A stretch of 42,388 bases of DNA from an uncultured Pseudomonadota bacterium (GCA_903928445.1 CAIYRB010000025.1:1-42388), one strand, 5' to 3'; shown: positions 16,007 to 25,095, counted from the first letter of the stretch. A program made the numbers and translations. Notes: generated by a model not told the origin, from the sequence alone.

Positions 16007-17059
16007 ATGAACATAAGCGAATTGGCGACGTTGCTGCAAGCTGAGTTGGTGTTGCCGGCGGCCGAGCTTGCCCCTGGGGTGACCGCCGAGATGGAGTTGA
16101 CGGCGCTGTCGCCGATTGCTACCGCAGCGGCTGGTAGTCTGACTTTTTTGACTCAGGACGACTACGCGCAGTTTCTGCCGACGACCAAGGCGAGTGCCGT
16201 CATCTTGGCCAAGGCGCGGCCCGACTTGCGCTTGGCGCAGTTGGTGCACAGCAATCCGTACTGGGCCTTTGCCAAGGCGGCCCAACTGTTTTTTCCGCCG
16301 CGCGAGGAAGTGCCAGGTGTGTCCGCCCAGGCCCATGTCGCGGCGTCGGCGACGGTCGCGGCTTCGGCGACGCTTTATCCTTTCGTCTATGTCGGTGATG
16401 GTGCCGTGATCGGCGAACGAGTCGTGCTCTATCCCGGTGTTTATGTCGGCCCCCAGGCGCGCATCGGCGACGATAGCGTCTTGCGTGCAAGTGTCGTCAT
16501 CGAGGCGGGTATCAGCATCGGCCGACGCGTTTTGATTCATGGCGGCAGCGTCATCGGTGCCGATGGTTTTGGCTTCGCTCCAGGTGCGGGCGGCTATGCC
16601 AAGATTCCTCAGGTTGGCAGTGTCGTGGTCGGCGACGATGTCGAGATCGGGGCGATGGTCACCATCGATCGCGGCGCACTCGAGGATACCACGGTCGGCC
16701 GCGGGACCAAGCTCGACGACCACGTCCATGTCGGCCACGGATCCCGCGTCGGGGAGCACACCATTATGTGCGCCTACGCGGGTCTGGCGGGTTCGACCCG
16801 GATCGGCAATTGGGTGGTCCTAGGTGGGCATACCGGTACCACCAACCGCGTCGAGATCGCTGATAAGGTGCAGGTTGGGGCGATGTCTGGGGTGACCAAG
16901 GACTTGAGCGAGGCCGGGGTTTACATGGGCTTTCCTGCTCGTCCCGTGCGGGAATGGCGGCGTGATATCGTCCGTTTGAGGCGTCTTGAGGAGATGGACA
17001 AGTCCCTGGCCAAACTCACCGCCGAGGTTGCCGAGCTGCGCTCCAGTGTCGCAAAATAG
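16007..17059 (+). CDS. lpxD: UDP-3-O-acylglucosamine N-acyltransferase LpxD
   Basis: LpxD adds the second acyl chain to the glucosamine in lipid A synthesis and acts as a cytoplasmic trimer. The 350-residue protein has the N-terminal uridine-binding domain (residues 1-100, ending NPYWAFAKAAQLFFPP), then the hexapeptide-repeat left-handed beta-helix. Core motifs are GADGFGFAP, IGAMVTIDRGALEDT, and DDHVHVGHGSRVG with the likely catalytic His. A C-terminal helical coil (about 320-350) follows. In many genomes lpxD sits with fabZ, lpxA and lpxB; here it stands alone after purB, 46 bases on, so it may share a transcript with purB. Confidence 0.96.
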   Translation: MNISELATLLQAELVLPAAELAPGVTAEMELTALSPIATAAAGSLTFLTQDDYAQFLPTTKASAVILAKARPDLRLAQLVHSNPYWAFAKAAQLFFPPREEVPGVSAQAHVAASATVAASATLYPFVYVGDGAVIGERVVLYPGVYVGPQARIGDDSVLRASVVIEAGISIGRRVLIHGGSVIGADGFGFAPGAGGYAKIPQVGSVVVGDDVEIGAMVTIDRGALEDTTVGRGTKLDDHVHVGHGSRVGEHTIMCAYAGLAGSTRIGNWVVLGGHTGTTNRVEIADKVQVGAMSGVTKDLSEAGVYMGFPARPVREWRRDIVRLRRLEEMDKSLAKLTAEVAELRSSVAK

Positions 17060-17079
17060 TTCGATGTTCATGCGGTTGA

Positions 17080-17259
17080 CCCACGTCTTCTAAAGGTTTT
17101 TTTGGGTCATGCCGATCAAACACGCAGGTTGAAGTGGGCACCGACGAGGAGGATTATCAGTTCCAGGGCGCGATCAACACACTGAATCCGCCGCTTGACT
17201 ACGTCAGCGATGGGTCGTCCTTGACCACCGGCTATTTTAACATCATCAATCCGCAGTAA
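17080..17259 (+). pseudogene. C-terminal fragment of an unidentified coding sequence
   Basis: Between lpxD and the next gene one frame is open for 59 codons without an ATG and ends at TAA 17257-17259. The product looks protein-like (EVGTDEEDYQFQGAINTL... ending FNIINPQ). A GTG at 17134 with AGG ahead could start a 41-residue peptide, but a truncated remnant of a larger secreted protein seems more likely. I do not recognise the family. Confidence 0.35.
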
Positions 17260-17262
17260 GAG

Positions 17263-17937
17263 CTACTTTGCCAGGCCCTTGAGCAGCGTCCCGCGAAAAT
17301 GGACGCAGGGCATCACCCCGGTATGTGGCATGAGCAAGGTTCCTGGCGACAGGACCGAGTTGCAGCCGGTCTGGGCGAAGTCGCCCAGGATCGCGCTGAA
17401 CTTCTGTAGGCCGGTGCTGATCAAATGGCCGTCGGGATGCTTCATGCGGATCGTGCCGCGACGCAGCGGTAGATTAGCCAGCTTGGTGCCCGCGCCGAGG
17501 TTGACCTCCCTACCGAGGATGCCGTCGCCGATATAGGCAAAATGGCCGGCCTTAGCCCCGTCGAAGAACATTGAGCCTTTGACCTCCGTGGTGTGCCCGA
17601 CCACGGCCTCAGGGCCGATGTAGACTTGACCGCGGATGTAGGCGCCGTGGCGCACTTCGGCCTTTGGACCGATGTAGCAGGGGCCTTGAATATAGGCGGT
17701 CGGCTCAATGACGGCCCCTTGCGCAACGTAAACGCGTCCTTCGACGATGGCCGTCGGCGCGACCTGGCCATGGATGAGCGGTTGGTCTTTGACACCAAGC
17801 TCGTCGAGCAGGGCGCCGAGCCAGACCGCAAGCCCCTTCCCAACCATGGAAAAAGCGTCGGCTTCGAGGCAGCGGCTGCCATGCAAACAAGCCGACAAAT
17901 CGATACAGCTGCGCAGCATTAGCGTGTCATGGGGCAT
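17263..17937 (-). CDS. Left-handed beta-helix (hexapeptide) protein, GlmU C-terminal-like
   Basis: The 224-residue protein has a short N-terminal region, then hexapeptide repeats (VAPTAIVEG, AVIEPTAYIQGPCYIG, GAYIRGQVYIG, GHFAYIGDGILG) that build a left-handed beta-helix. The order and the GSMFFDGAKAGHFAYIGD segment resemble the acyltransferase half of GlmU-like sugar-nucleotide enzymes. The nucleotidyltransferase half is absent, so it could acetylate a sugar phosphate or serve only as a scaffold. No Shine-Dalgarno is obvious at the ATG. It ends convergent with the lpxD side. Confidence 0.75.
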   Translation of the reverse strand: MPHDTLMLRSCIDLSACLHGSRCLEADAFSMVGKGLAVWLGALLDELGVKDQPLIHGQVAPTAIVEGRVYVAQGAVIEPTAYIQGPCYIGPKAEVRHGAYIRGQVYIGPEAVVGHTTEVKGSMFFDGAKAGHFAYIGDGILGREVNLGAGTKLANLPLRRGTIRMKHPDGHLISTGLQKFSAILGDFAQTGCNSVLSPGTLLMPHTGVMPCVHFRGTLLKGLAK

Positions 17938-18095
17938 CGGGCAACCGTCGTCATAGGGAAGTTTTTGCCTAAAGCCTGGCGAAATTCTGCCGACCTATGG
18001 TTTCAGAACCGCGCTTGGGTCCGGCGACCTGCCGGTGTCGGTTAGGTTACCCGTAAGTCCCGCAGGACGCACCATCATTTCAGGAAGGGTTATGC

Positions 18096-18323
18096 ATGTT
18101 TGATGCGAATCAGTTCAAGCGCTCAGTCAAGGATTGGATGCGCCAGCACCCCCAAGGGAGCGAGGCCGAGCTGATCGACTTCTGCGAGGAGCAAATTCCG
18201 CCAGCGCAGTTTACGGCGCATCAGTGGCTCGTCGAGCACACCGTTAGCTGGTACCGCCATGTCTTACTGCAGCGGCGCCATGAGCGCAGCCTCAGCGAAG
18301 ACGACGAGGTCGATCTCCACTGA
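18096..18323 (+). CDS. Small hypothetical protein
   Basis: This is a 75-residue, helical, charged protein with Trp at three sites and an acidic end (SEDDEVDLH). AGGAAGGG lies ahead of the ATG. It has no signal peptide or membrane segment and no family I recognise. Its codon use matches the surrounding chromosomal genes, so it is probably real. Confidence 0.6.
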   Translation: MFDANQFKRSVKDWMRQHPQGSEAELIDFCEEQIPPAQFTAHQWLVEHTVSWYRHVLLQRRHERSLSEDDEVDLH

Positions 18324-18377
18324 CCGGTCGCTTCGCCTCGGTGTCCGGTCCGCCCACTTGGCTGGGTGGCCTGTTGG

Positions 18378-18680
18378 CTATGAGGCCGGGCCTTTGATCA
18401 TGGCTTTGACGCGCAAAAACTCATCCTCTTCGATCAAATCCAGCGCTTCCATATCTTCAAATCCCAGGTCGCTCAGCCAATCCACATTTTGCATTTCAGG
18501 CAATGGTGACGCGACCTCGGCGCCATCGTCCATTTCGTAAAATTCATAGGCTTCCTTGATCAAGCCGCGTTTGGACATCCGGTAGTAGTGGTAGCCGTCG
18601 CCATTGACGATGGCACCATCGCGCGAGTCTCCGGTCCAATATTCCCTAGCGTAGATCATTTCGGTTGGTTCTTGTTGCAT
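18378..18680 (-). CDS. Small acidic hypothetical protein
   Basis: This 100-residue acidic cytoplasmic protein is rich in Glu, Asp and Tyr, with a segment GDGYHYYRMSKRGLIKEAYEF and a helical C-terminus. AGGAG stands seven bases ahead of the ATG. I know no family for it. It is downstream of lepB on the same strand, behind a possible terminator, so it may have its own promoter in 18700-18800, which is AT-rich. Confidence 0.6.
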   Translation of the reverse strand: MQQEPTEMIYAREYWTGDSRDGAIVNGDGYHYYRMSKRGLIKEAYEFYEMDDGAEVASPLPEMQNVDWLSDLGFEDMEALDLIEEDEFLRVKAMIKGPAS

Positions 18681-18790
18681 GATCGCTCCTATCGCACCGG
18701 GCAGTCAAAGGCTTAAGGGATGCGTCCCTATAACCTATTCATCGGCACAGCCTGGTCAGAGACTTAGGATGAAGCCAAAATAAATTATTA

Positions 18791-18809
18791 ACCTGTTTAA
18801 ATTACAGGT
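18791..18809 (-). terminator. Candidate rho-independent terminator of lepB
   Basis: Read on the minus strand, ACCTGT, seven AT bases and ACAGGT form a hairpin followed by a T-rich run. It lies about 35 bases beyond the lepB stop. The six-base-pair stem is modest. Confidence 0.4.
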
Positions 18810-18843
18810 GGTTAGTCAATATTGCGGACCTTGACCTAGGCGC

Positions 18844-19620
18844 CTAATAGAGCCACTTACCGAAGCGATCCAGGCGAATGGTCGGGAATGTGGCATCTCG
18901 CGGCGTATAGACGCTCCAGATTACGAACAGCGCTTTACCCCGGACATAGTCCAAGGGGACATGGCCCCACACCCTGGAATCGGTGGAGTTGTCACGGTTG
19001 TCGCCGATGCAGAACACAGCGTCCTTGGGCACGGTATAAGCGGCTGGGCCGCCAGAGGGCCAGCTGCTGCGATTGAAGTGCCGCGCGCTGGGAATATTTT
19101 GCATCACCAAATGGCTGAGGCCAAACAGGTCTTCACGGTAGAGCAGCTTGATGTCTTTATCATCCTCGATATCATCGAGGAATTTGCGCTCGGCCTCGGC
19201 ATCGATGCGGTGCTGCTCCTTGCCGTTGACGTAGAGGATATCATCGACCAGCTTGATTTCATCGCCGGCCACGGCGACGACGCGCTTGACGTAGTCGACA
19301 TCTGGATCGCGCGGGTATTTGAAGACGATAATGTCGCCGCGCTGCGGCGTACCCCAATTGCCTAGGGTGATGTCGGTGAAGGGCACCTTGAAATTATAGG
19401 CCAGCTTGAAGGCTAGCAGGCGGTCACCGACCTTGATCGTCGGCTCCATGGACGCTGTCGGCACATGATACGGCGATGCGATCGACCAACGCAGGGCCAA
19501 GATCACCGCCAGTAGGACGCCGAGGCTGCGCAGATTATCGAGGCTGAAGAAGCCGGGCTTGGCCGCAGGGGTGGCGGGGCTTGCCGCGGTGGACGACTGG
19601 ACGCTGGAATCTTTACTCAT
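18844..19620 (-). CDS. lepB: Signal peptidase I LepB
   Basis: This membrane-anchored serine/lysine protease removes signal peptides from exported proteins. The 258-residue protein has a polar N-terminus, one membrane segment (about 29-46), then the catalytic Ser box (VPTASMEPT), the Lys box (VDYVKRVVAVAGD) and the conserved GDNRDNSTDSRVWGHV box near the end. A 30-residue insertion between the Lys box and the last box (KFLDDIEDDKD region) is acidic. A GGAGCG stretch lies about 12 bases ahead of the ATG, which is rather far. Confidence 0.96.
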   Translation of the reverse strand: MSKDSSVQSSTAASPATPAAKPGFFSLDNLRSLGVLLAVILALRWSIASPYHVPTASMEPTIKVGDRLLAFKLAYNFKVPFTDITLGNWGTPQRGDIIVFKYPRDPDVDYVKRVVAVAGDEIKLVDDILYVNGKEQHRIDAEAERKFLDDIEDDKDIKLLYREDLFGLSHLVMQNIPSARHFNRSSWPSGGPAAYTVPKDAVFCIGDNRDNSTDSRVWGHVPLDYVRGKALFVIWSVYTPRDATFPTIRLDRFGKWLY

Positions 19621-19817
19621 GCGTTGGAGACGCTCCGAAGCTAATCAAATTTGAGACCATCAGAAATATAACAGAGGCTGCAGGAAGTCACCCGTGAACA
19701 GGGCTAAAGGTCGATAAATCCTCCTAACGCTTGCTCTTCCTTTTCGTGCCTAGCCGTCAAGTCAGCGCCCTCTCGTGCCGATAGGTTGCGCTGGGACCGT
19801 GGCGCGGGAGGGGACGC

Positions 19818-20147
19818 ATGGTGGCGGGTACAAAGGCCTGGCAAAGGCCTGCTTTGAGGGTCTTAAACTTAATGGTAGCAATGGCTTGCGCACTCCCCGG
19901 GCCGTGCGCCGCCGCCTTCACGGCGAGCAAGGTCTGGTACGAAGTGCTGCCGACGCGGGTGATCCGCGTCCACGTTAGCTACACGATCCCAGATCTTAAG
20001 GAATTTCGGGAATCCTATGCCGAATTTTATAATAAAAAGGAGGCCGATGCCTTCTATTGGGACCTGCTGCGGGGTGCCGACTTTTTCCCCGGTGACACCG
20101 CCCAGAGACGCTTCGTGCAGCAGCCCTTGCAGCCAGATCCCTGGTAG
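19818..20147 (+). CDS. Small secreted protein of unknown function
   Basis: The 109-residue product has an N-terminal signal peptide (hydrophobic 16-32, cleavage near CAAA). The mature part of about 75 residues is aromatic and charged (RVHVSYTIPDLKEFRESYAEFY). GGGAGGGG precedes the ATG at good spacing. No family is recognised. It is convergent with the kinase gene; the 16-base gap contains a GC-centred palindrome that might end both transcripts. Confidence 0.6.
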   Translation: MVAGTKAWQRPALRVLNLMVAMACALPGPCAAAFTASKVWYEVLPTRVIRVHVSYTIPDLKEFRESYAEFYNKKEADAFYWDLLRGADFFPGDTAQRRFVQQPLQPDPW

Positions 20148-20163
20148 CTCCCTTTAGGGCCCT

Positions 20164-21141
20164 TTAAAGCTGCTTAACCGCTGCCAAGGCTGCGTCCGAC
20201 ACCGTGGCGCCGACGCGACTGATGACGTCGCTGGCAACCGTGGCGGCCATCTGCCCAGAGACCTGCAGCGACTTGCCCGAGGTGTAGCCAAACAGGAAGC
20301 CGGCAGCAAACATATCGCCGGCGGCCGTGGTGTCGAGCACGGTCGTCACCACGGGCTTGATGCGGAACACCTCGTCGCCCTTTTGCACCAGCGCGCCTTC
20401 GGCGCCCAACTTGATGACGGCAATGGCACCGGTCGCTGCGATTTTTGCTGCGGCCGCTTCTGGGGTGCCACCGTACAGCATGATGGCTTCCTCGCGGTTG
20501 GCGAAGACGATGTCGGCGTCGTCTTCGATCACCTGCAAGAAGTCGGCGTGGCTGCGGCCGATGGCAAAAGGGTCAGCGACATCGAAGGAGACGACTGTGC
20601 CGGCTTCTTTCGCCGTCAAGACGGCTTCCTTGATCGCCTTCTTTTGAGCGTCGGTATCCCATTGGTAGCCGCAAAAATGCAGCACCTGGGCCCGTTTGAT
20701 CTCGGCATGGGGGACTTCCGCCGAGCCGTACAGGCGGCTGGCACCTAGGTTGGTGTTCATCGTCCGCTCGCCATCTGGAGTGATCAGGATGACGCAGGAA
20801 CCGGTTGCTTCCTGACCGTGTCCGAGGTGGCTTTGGATGCCGAGCTGCGCCATCCGCGATTTGATCCGCTCGCCAAATGCGTCAACTCCGACCATACCGG
20901 CAAAGGCGGTCTTTTTGCCCAGCTGGGCCAGCGTGCGAATCGCGTTCATCGCCGACCCACCAAGCTCGGTGACCTGGGGCTTGCCGGCGACGTAGCCAAG
21001 CACGTGCGCCTGACGCGCATCGTCGACCAGATGCATCACGCCTTTGGTCAGTTCCAGGGTCTTTATGTCGTGCTCTTCGACCGTTACTAGGATATCGACC
21101 AAAGCATTGCAAATGCCCACCACATCGAGAGTCTTCGTCAT
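20164..21141 (-). CDS. PfkB-family sugar kinase, probably adenosine kinase
   Basis: This PfkB/ribokinase-fold enzyme phosphorylates a nucleoside or sugar with ATP. The 325-residue protein starts MTKTLDVVGICNALVDILV, has GGSAMNAIRTLAQLGKK (the first PfkB signature region) and the anion-hole/catalytic motif DTTAAGDMFAAGFLFGY near the end, where the Asp of AAGD is the base. The N-terminal GNALVD-like start is typical of adenosine-kinase-like members. The frame is open to 21210, but ATG 21141 with AAGGA ahead is preferred. With the nucleoside importer, purA and purB in the window, purine salvage is a sensible role, but the substrate is inferred. Confidence 0.85.
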   Translation of the reverse strand: MTKTLDVVGICNALVDILVTVEEHDIKTLELTKGVMHLVDDARQAHVLGYVAGKPQVTELGGSAMNAIRTLAQLGKKTAFAGMVGVDAFGERIKSRMAQLGIQSHLGHGQEATGSCVILITPDGERTMNTNLGASRLYGSAEVPHAEIKRAQVLHFCGYQWDTDAQKKAIKEAVLTAKEAGTVVSFDVADPFAIGRSHADFLQVIEDDADIVFANREEAIMLYGGTPEAAAAKIAATGAIAVIKLGAEGALVQKGDEVFRIKPVVTTVLDTTAAGDMFAAGFLFGYTSGKSLQVSGQMAATVASDVISRVGATVSDAALAAVKQL

Positions 21142-21222
21142 CAGCTCATTCCTTACGCCGGCAGACTCGCTGCTTTGGCGAGCTCCCCGGACCGACCGTA
21201 GTTTATACATGCGGCCGTTAAC

Positions 21223-21711
21223 TTAGCTGGCTTTGCTGATCTTGTCATCCCCAGGATAGGCGAGGGAGCGTAGCTGCAGTTCAACGCGGTGACGGCTTTC
21301 CAAGGCGATAATCTTGAGGCGCAGGTCTTCGAGTTCCTCGGCTGCGGCCAGGTGTAGGCGGCTACCACCGCGGTGATGCCGGTAGGCGATGGCCGAGGCG
21401 AACAACAAGGCTGGAGTTGCCCCTTGCGGTGCGATCAAGCCGATGGTGAGCGCCGCGACTAGGGTCAGGGCCAGGCCGAACACGCGGGTGCGCCGGTGAT
21501 GCAAAAAGCCCTGGCGACTCGGATCGAGAGCGCCGTGGATGAGAAAGAGCAGTGCACCAAGCAATGGTGCAGCCATGACGTTCATCGGTACGAGGCGCAT
21601 CGCGCCAGTGAAGGCCAGGGCCATGCTGAAGATTAAACAAAGGACCGTGACTTGGCGGCGTTGGTGGATGGTGCAGAGCGTGCTGCTGATCGCGGTGGAA
21701 GTCGGCGCCAT
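21223..21711 (-). CDS. Small membrane protein with C-terminal helix
   Basis: The 162-residue protein has about four hydrophobic segments between residues 20 and 108, then a charged helical tail (AAAEELEDLRLKIIALESRHRVEL) that could form a coiled coil. It starts five bases after the stop of the preceding gene, so the two are coupled. No family is recognised. A scaffold or regulatory role at the inner membrane is only a guess. Confidence 0.6.
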   Translation of the reverse strand: MAPTSTAISSTLCTIHQRRQVTVLCLIFSMALAFTGAMRLVPMNVMAAPLLGALLFLIHGALDPSRQGFLHHRRTRVFGLALTLVAALTIGLIAPQGATPALLFASAIAYRHHRGGSRLHLAAAEELEDLRLKIIALESRHRVELQLRSLAYPGDDKISKAS

Positions 21712-21716
21712 GGGGG

Positions 21717-22673
21717 TTAACTCGCCTTATGGGTGATCGTATCCGTTGCATCGGGCGCCTCGGTCGAGGCGTCGTTGGCGGCTGTGCTGAGTTGCTGGAG
21801 TGCAGGAGTATGGGCTCGGTTCAGGACTAAGAGCATGCGCTCGTTGTTGCCGGCAGAGCTGATCTGGGGATAGAACAGGCCAGCGATCTCAAGATATTGA
21901 CCGGACAAGCGGTTGGTCATGGTGATATGCATGTCGTTGACGCGCAACTCGGCGGCCACGGCGTGGATATCTAGAGGACCTTGAACCTGGCAGCGTGCAG
22001 CGACTACGGTCAAGATGCCATCAAAGCCAAAGGTGACGAGTTCACTGCGTAGCCCGAGTTGGTGGGCTCGGGCCTGAATGAAATGGGTGAACATCTCACT
22101 CAGTCGACGGGCCTCACCGTTCAGGTTTAGGCTACGGCTAAAAGCGAGGCTCACCCGCTCGAGAGCCTGCCCCGAAGCCTGGCAGGTTTGCATGGCGTAG
22201 CCCCAACGCAGCAGGCTTTCGATGCGAAATGCGCGGCCGTGGCCGACCAGCCGCATCAGGCTGGCGCGCACTACGGGTGATTCCAACAAGGCAGCGAGAG
22301 AACATTGGAGATAGGCCTCTGCCGCCCAGGCTGGGGCCGTCGCGACGGGCAGATTGAACCTGACGTCAGTCAGCGGCGGTCTAAGGAAGAACAAGCGGCA
22401 GCGCTGCTGCAACCTGGCCAGGTCAAGCGCGCTTAGCGGCAGAGTCTGATCATAGATAACGATCGGTTTGTTAGCGTCCCGGTTGCCGGTGTTCAAGTGT
22501 TGGAGCAGATCGGTCACGGCGTTGAAAATCTGGCCGGTGCCGCCAAAAGCTGCGGCAAAGCTGCGCCAACGGCGCAGCCCAACGTCCTTGGACGTGGTCA
22601 GCAACTTAAGCTCGCAGTTGGCTAGCCCTTCTTTCAACGCACGACTCCCCAAATCTCTACCTTCGGCCCACAC
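21717..22673 (-). CDS. Hypothetical protein in the pgsA-kinase cluster
   Basis: I do not recognise this protein of up to 318 residues. It has no signal peptide. The first third has alternating hydrophobic strands and helices (KPIVIYDQTLPLSALDLARLQ), somewhat receiver-like but without the phosphorylation pattern I would require; the rest is helical and ends in a polar low-complexity tail. The start is uncertain: GTG 22673 has GGAGG 13 bases away, while TTG 22637 has GGGGAG at seven. It lies between pgsA and the small membrane protein on one strand. Confidence 0.6.
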   Translation of the reverse strand: MWAEGRDLGSRALKEGLANCELKLLTTSKDVGLRRWRSFAAAFGGTGQIFNAVTDLLQHLNTGNRDANKPIVIYDQTLPLSALDLARLQQRCRLFFLRPPLTDVRFNLPVATAPAWAAEAYLQCSLAALLESPVVRASLMRLVGHGRAFRIESLLRWGYAMQTCQASGQALERVSLAFSRSLNLNGEARRLSEMFTHFIQARAHQLGLRSELVTFGFDGILTVVAARCQVQGPLDIHAVAAELRVNDMHITMTNRLSGQYLEIAGLFYPQISSAGNNERMLLVLNRAHTPALQQLSTAANDASTEAPDATDTITHKAS

Positions 22674-22776
22674 TCAGACGCAGGGCCTCCGTCTGCTACA
22701 TCGGAGAGTTCGGGGTAAAGCTGAGGAGTTACGGTGATCTGGCGAAGTTGAGCCACTAGGGGCGGAGCCCTAGGTC

Positions 22777-23367
22777 CTAGCGGCCGGTGGGGGGAGTTGG
22801 GTTGTTTTGCTGATTTGCTAAAAAGGCGTGCGAGTAGGACCAGGCTGAATAGAGTGAGAGGGCCAAGCCAATCCACATGCTGATCATCCCGACTTCATGG
22901 ACAGGCAAGCCTAACAACGGTCGGTTGACGAACAGGCAAGTGATGCCAACGGACAGCAATGCGGTCTTCCACTTACCAAAGTCACCGACGGCAATGACCA
23001 CGTTGCGCTCGAGGGCCATCAACCTGATACCGTTGATAGCGATGTCGCGACAGATCAGCAAGGCGGCGATAAAGGCCGGAAGCACGCCGGCATTGGCCAA
23101 TAAAACCAGGGCCGAGGCGACCAGCATCTTATCGGCCACCTGATCGAGCAAGGCACCCAGCGGGGAGACCATGCCGTAGCGCCTGGCGATGTAGCCATCG
23201 ATCCAGTCGGTGACCGCAGCAGCCGCGAAGACGAACCCACACAGGATGCCTAGCGACGGGCCTATGGGGTAGAGCAGTAGCAGCACCGGCACGGCCGCCA
23301 TGCGCAGCAGCGACAGCTTGTTGGGCAGCCCTTTGAGCCAGGAGTTGGGGGCGAACGCTAATGCCAT
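22777..23367 (-). CDS. pgsA: CDP-diacylglycerol-glycerol-3-phosphate 3-phosphatidyltransferase PgsA
   Basis: This inner-membrane enzyme makes phosphatidylglycerophosphate, the committed step to phosphatidylglycerol and cardiolipin. The CDP-alcohol phosphatidyltransferase motif is complete: D-x2-DG-x2-AR-x8-G-x3-D-x3-D in DWIDGYIARRY...GALLDQVADK. PNKLSLLRM at the N-terminus is also typical. The protein has 196 residues and about five membrane segments. The ATG at 23367 is preferred over a TTG six bases upstream because GAGG sits eight bases ahead. It leads a minus-strand cluster. Confidence 0.94.
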   Translation of the reverse strand: MALAFAPNSWLKGLPNKLSLLRMAAVPVLLLLYPIGPSLGILCGFVFAAAAVTDWIDGYIARRYGMVSPLGALLDQVADKMLVASALVLLANAGVLPAFIAALLICRDIAINGIRLMALERNVVIAVGDFGKWKTALLSVGITCLFVNRPLLGLPVHEVGMISMWIGLALSLYSAWSYSHAFLANQQNNPTPPTGR

Positions 23368-23481
23368 GCTCAAGCCTCTGGGTAAAGCGGGGGTAGGCCT
23401 GGAATTCCCTTGAAGTATCGTGCTGCGTTCATTTAGGCTGCGCCGGCCCGCCTTGTCAACCGCTCAACGGAGGACCTCCCC

Positions 23482-25074
23482 GTGGAACTGTACGTCGAAA
23501 ACCTCATCATCGGTTCCGGTATTGCCGGCCTGACGCTGGCCTTGAAGCTCGCCCAGAAGCAAAAGGTCATGATCATCGCCAAGGGTGGACTGACCGAAAG
23601 CAACAGTTGGTACGCTCAAGGTGGCATCGCCAGTGTCCTCAGTGCTCACGATTCCTTCGACGAGCATATCGAAGACACACTGATCGCCGGGGCTGGCCTA
23701 TGTCGGCGCGACATCGTCGAGATGGTCGTCACTTCAGGACCGCAGCGCATCCGGGAACTGATTGAACGCGGCGTGCAGTTCTCTCAGGAAGACGCTGGCT
23801 CAGGACCGACCTATCACCTGACCAGGGAGGGTGGGCATTCGCAGCGTCGCGTGATCCATGCCGATGACCTGACTGGGCAGGCCGTGCTGCGGGCCCTCAT
23901 CGCTAGCGCACGGCACGATGCCAATATCACCATCTTAGAACAGCATATGGCGGTCGATCTGCTGACGACCGACAAGTACGCCCCAGACTTCGCGGCGAAT
24001 CATTGCGTCGGTGCCTACGTGCTCAACCGTCAGTCCAATGTCATCAGCACGGTGCGGGCCGCCAATACCTATCTGTGTACGGGCGGTCACGGCAAAGTCT
24101 ATCTGTACACATCGAATCCCGATGCCGCCACCGGTGATGGGCTGGCGATGGGCTGGCGTGCGGGATGTCGGGTCGCCAATTTGGAATTCATGCAGTTTCA
24201 TCCGACCTGCCTGTATCATCCGCACGCCAAGACCTTTTTGATCTCCGAGGCGGTCCGCGGCGAGGGTGGGATCTTGAAAAACCGCGCCGGTCATGCCTTT
24301 ATGCGCAGCTATCATCCGCTTGCCGATCTGGCGCCGCGCGATATCGTGGCGCGGGCCATCGACACCGAACTCAAGAAAAGTGGCGATACCAATGTCTTTC
24401 TCGACGTGCGCCACCTCGACGAAAACTTCTTGGTGAAGCACTTTCCGAACATTCACGCGACGTGCTTGCGGCACGGCATCGACATGGCAAAGGCTATGAT
24501 TCCAGTGGTTCCGGCGGCGCACTACAGCTGTGGCGGCCTCGTCGTTGACAGTCATGGGCGGACCGGTATCGGTGGGCTCTACGCCCTGGGCGAGAATGCT
24601 TGCACCGGTTTACACGGTGCCAACCGCTTGGCCTCCAACAGCCTGCTCGAAGCCCTGGTCTTTGCCGACCGAGTTGGCGCCACCGTTCTCGGCGAGACGG
24701 CTGCACCGATGCTTGAAGTCAACGTCCCAGCCTGGAACACCAGAGGCGCCGCACCGGTCGATGAAATGGTGGTGCTGTCGCACATCTGGGACGAGATTCG
24801 CCGGCTGATGTGGCATTATGTAGGGATCGTACGTAGTGACAATCGCCTGCAACGGGCCCTGAGTCGAATCACCGCTCTAAGGGAGGAGTTGGATCGCTAC
24901 TATTGGGATTATCAGATCACCGACACCTTGCTTGAAGTGCGTAACCTGGCGGTGGTTGCGGCGTTGACGGTGCGCTGTGCGATCGCCCGCAAGGAGTCGC
25001 GCGGCATTCACTACACCTTGGATTACCCGGAGGTCAACGACCTGACCGGATGCAAGGACACCATTATCAGGTAG
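23482..25074 (+). CDS. nadB: L-aspartate oxidase NadB
   Basis: This FAD enzyme oxidises L-aspartate to iminoaspartate, the first step of de novo NAD synthesis. The 530-residue protein has the N-terminal FAD motif GSGIAGLTLAL, the SNSWYAQGGIA segment, HPTCLYHP and SEAVRGEGGIL around the active site, and GLYALGENACTGLHGANRLASNSLLE near the FAD end. The C-terminal helical domain includes ARKESRGIHY. GTG 23482 has ACGGAGG ahead. nadA and nadC are not in the window. The App1-like gene follows 21 bases later and probably shares the transcript. Confidence 0.96.
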   Translation: MELYVENLIIGSGIAGLTLALKLAQKQKVMIIAKGGLTESNSWYAQGGIASVLSAHDSFDEHIEDTLIAGAGLCRRDIVEMVVTSGPQRIRELIERGVQFSQEDAGSGPTYHLTREGGHSQRRVIHADDLTGQAVLRALIASARHDANITILEQHMAVDLLTTDKYAPDFAANHCVGAYVLNRQSNVISTVRAANTYLCTGGHGKVYLYTSNPDAATGDGLAMGWRAGCRVANLEFMQFHPTCLYHPHAKTFLISEAVRGEGGILKNRAGHAFMRSYHPLADLAPRDIVARAIDTELKKSGDTNVFLDVRHLDENFLVKHFPNIHATCLRHGIDMAKAMIPVVPAAHYSCGGLVVDSHGRTGIGGLYALGENACTGLHGANRLASNSLLEALVFADRVGATVLGETAAPMLEVNVPAWNTRGAAPVDEMVVLSHIWDEIRRLMWHYVGIVRSDNRLQRALSRITALREELDRYYWDYQITDTLLEVRNLAVVAALTVRCAIARKESRGIHYTLDYPEVNDLTGCKDTIIR

Positions 25075-25095
25075 TTTCCGGGCAGAGGAGGCGCG

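Noticed and set aside
18792..18808. CCTGT-N7-ACAGG as a LexA box
   Set aside because: Spacing is seven instead of the eight of the E. coli box; with the T-rich run on the minus strand a terminator of lepB fits better.
22634..22876. 80-codon frame overlapping the 3' end of pgsA
   Set aside because: Overlaps two better-supported genes and turns into low-complexity Pro/Arg sequence; no ribosome site.
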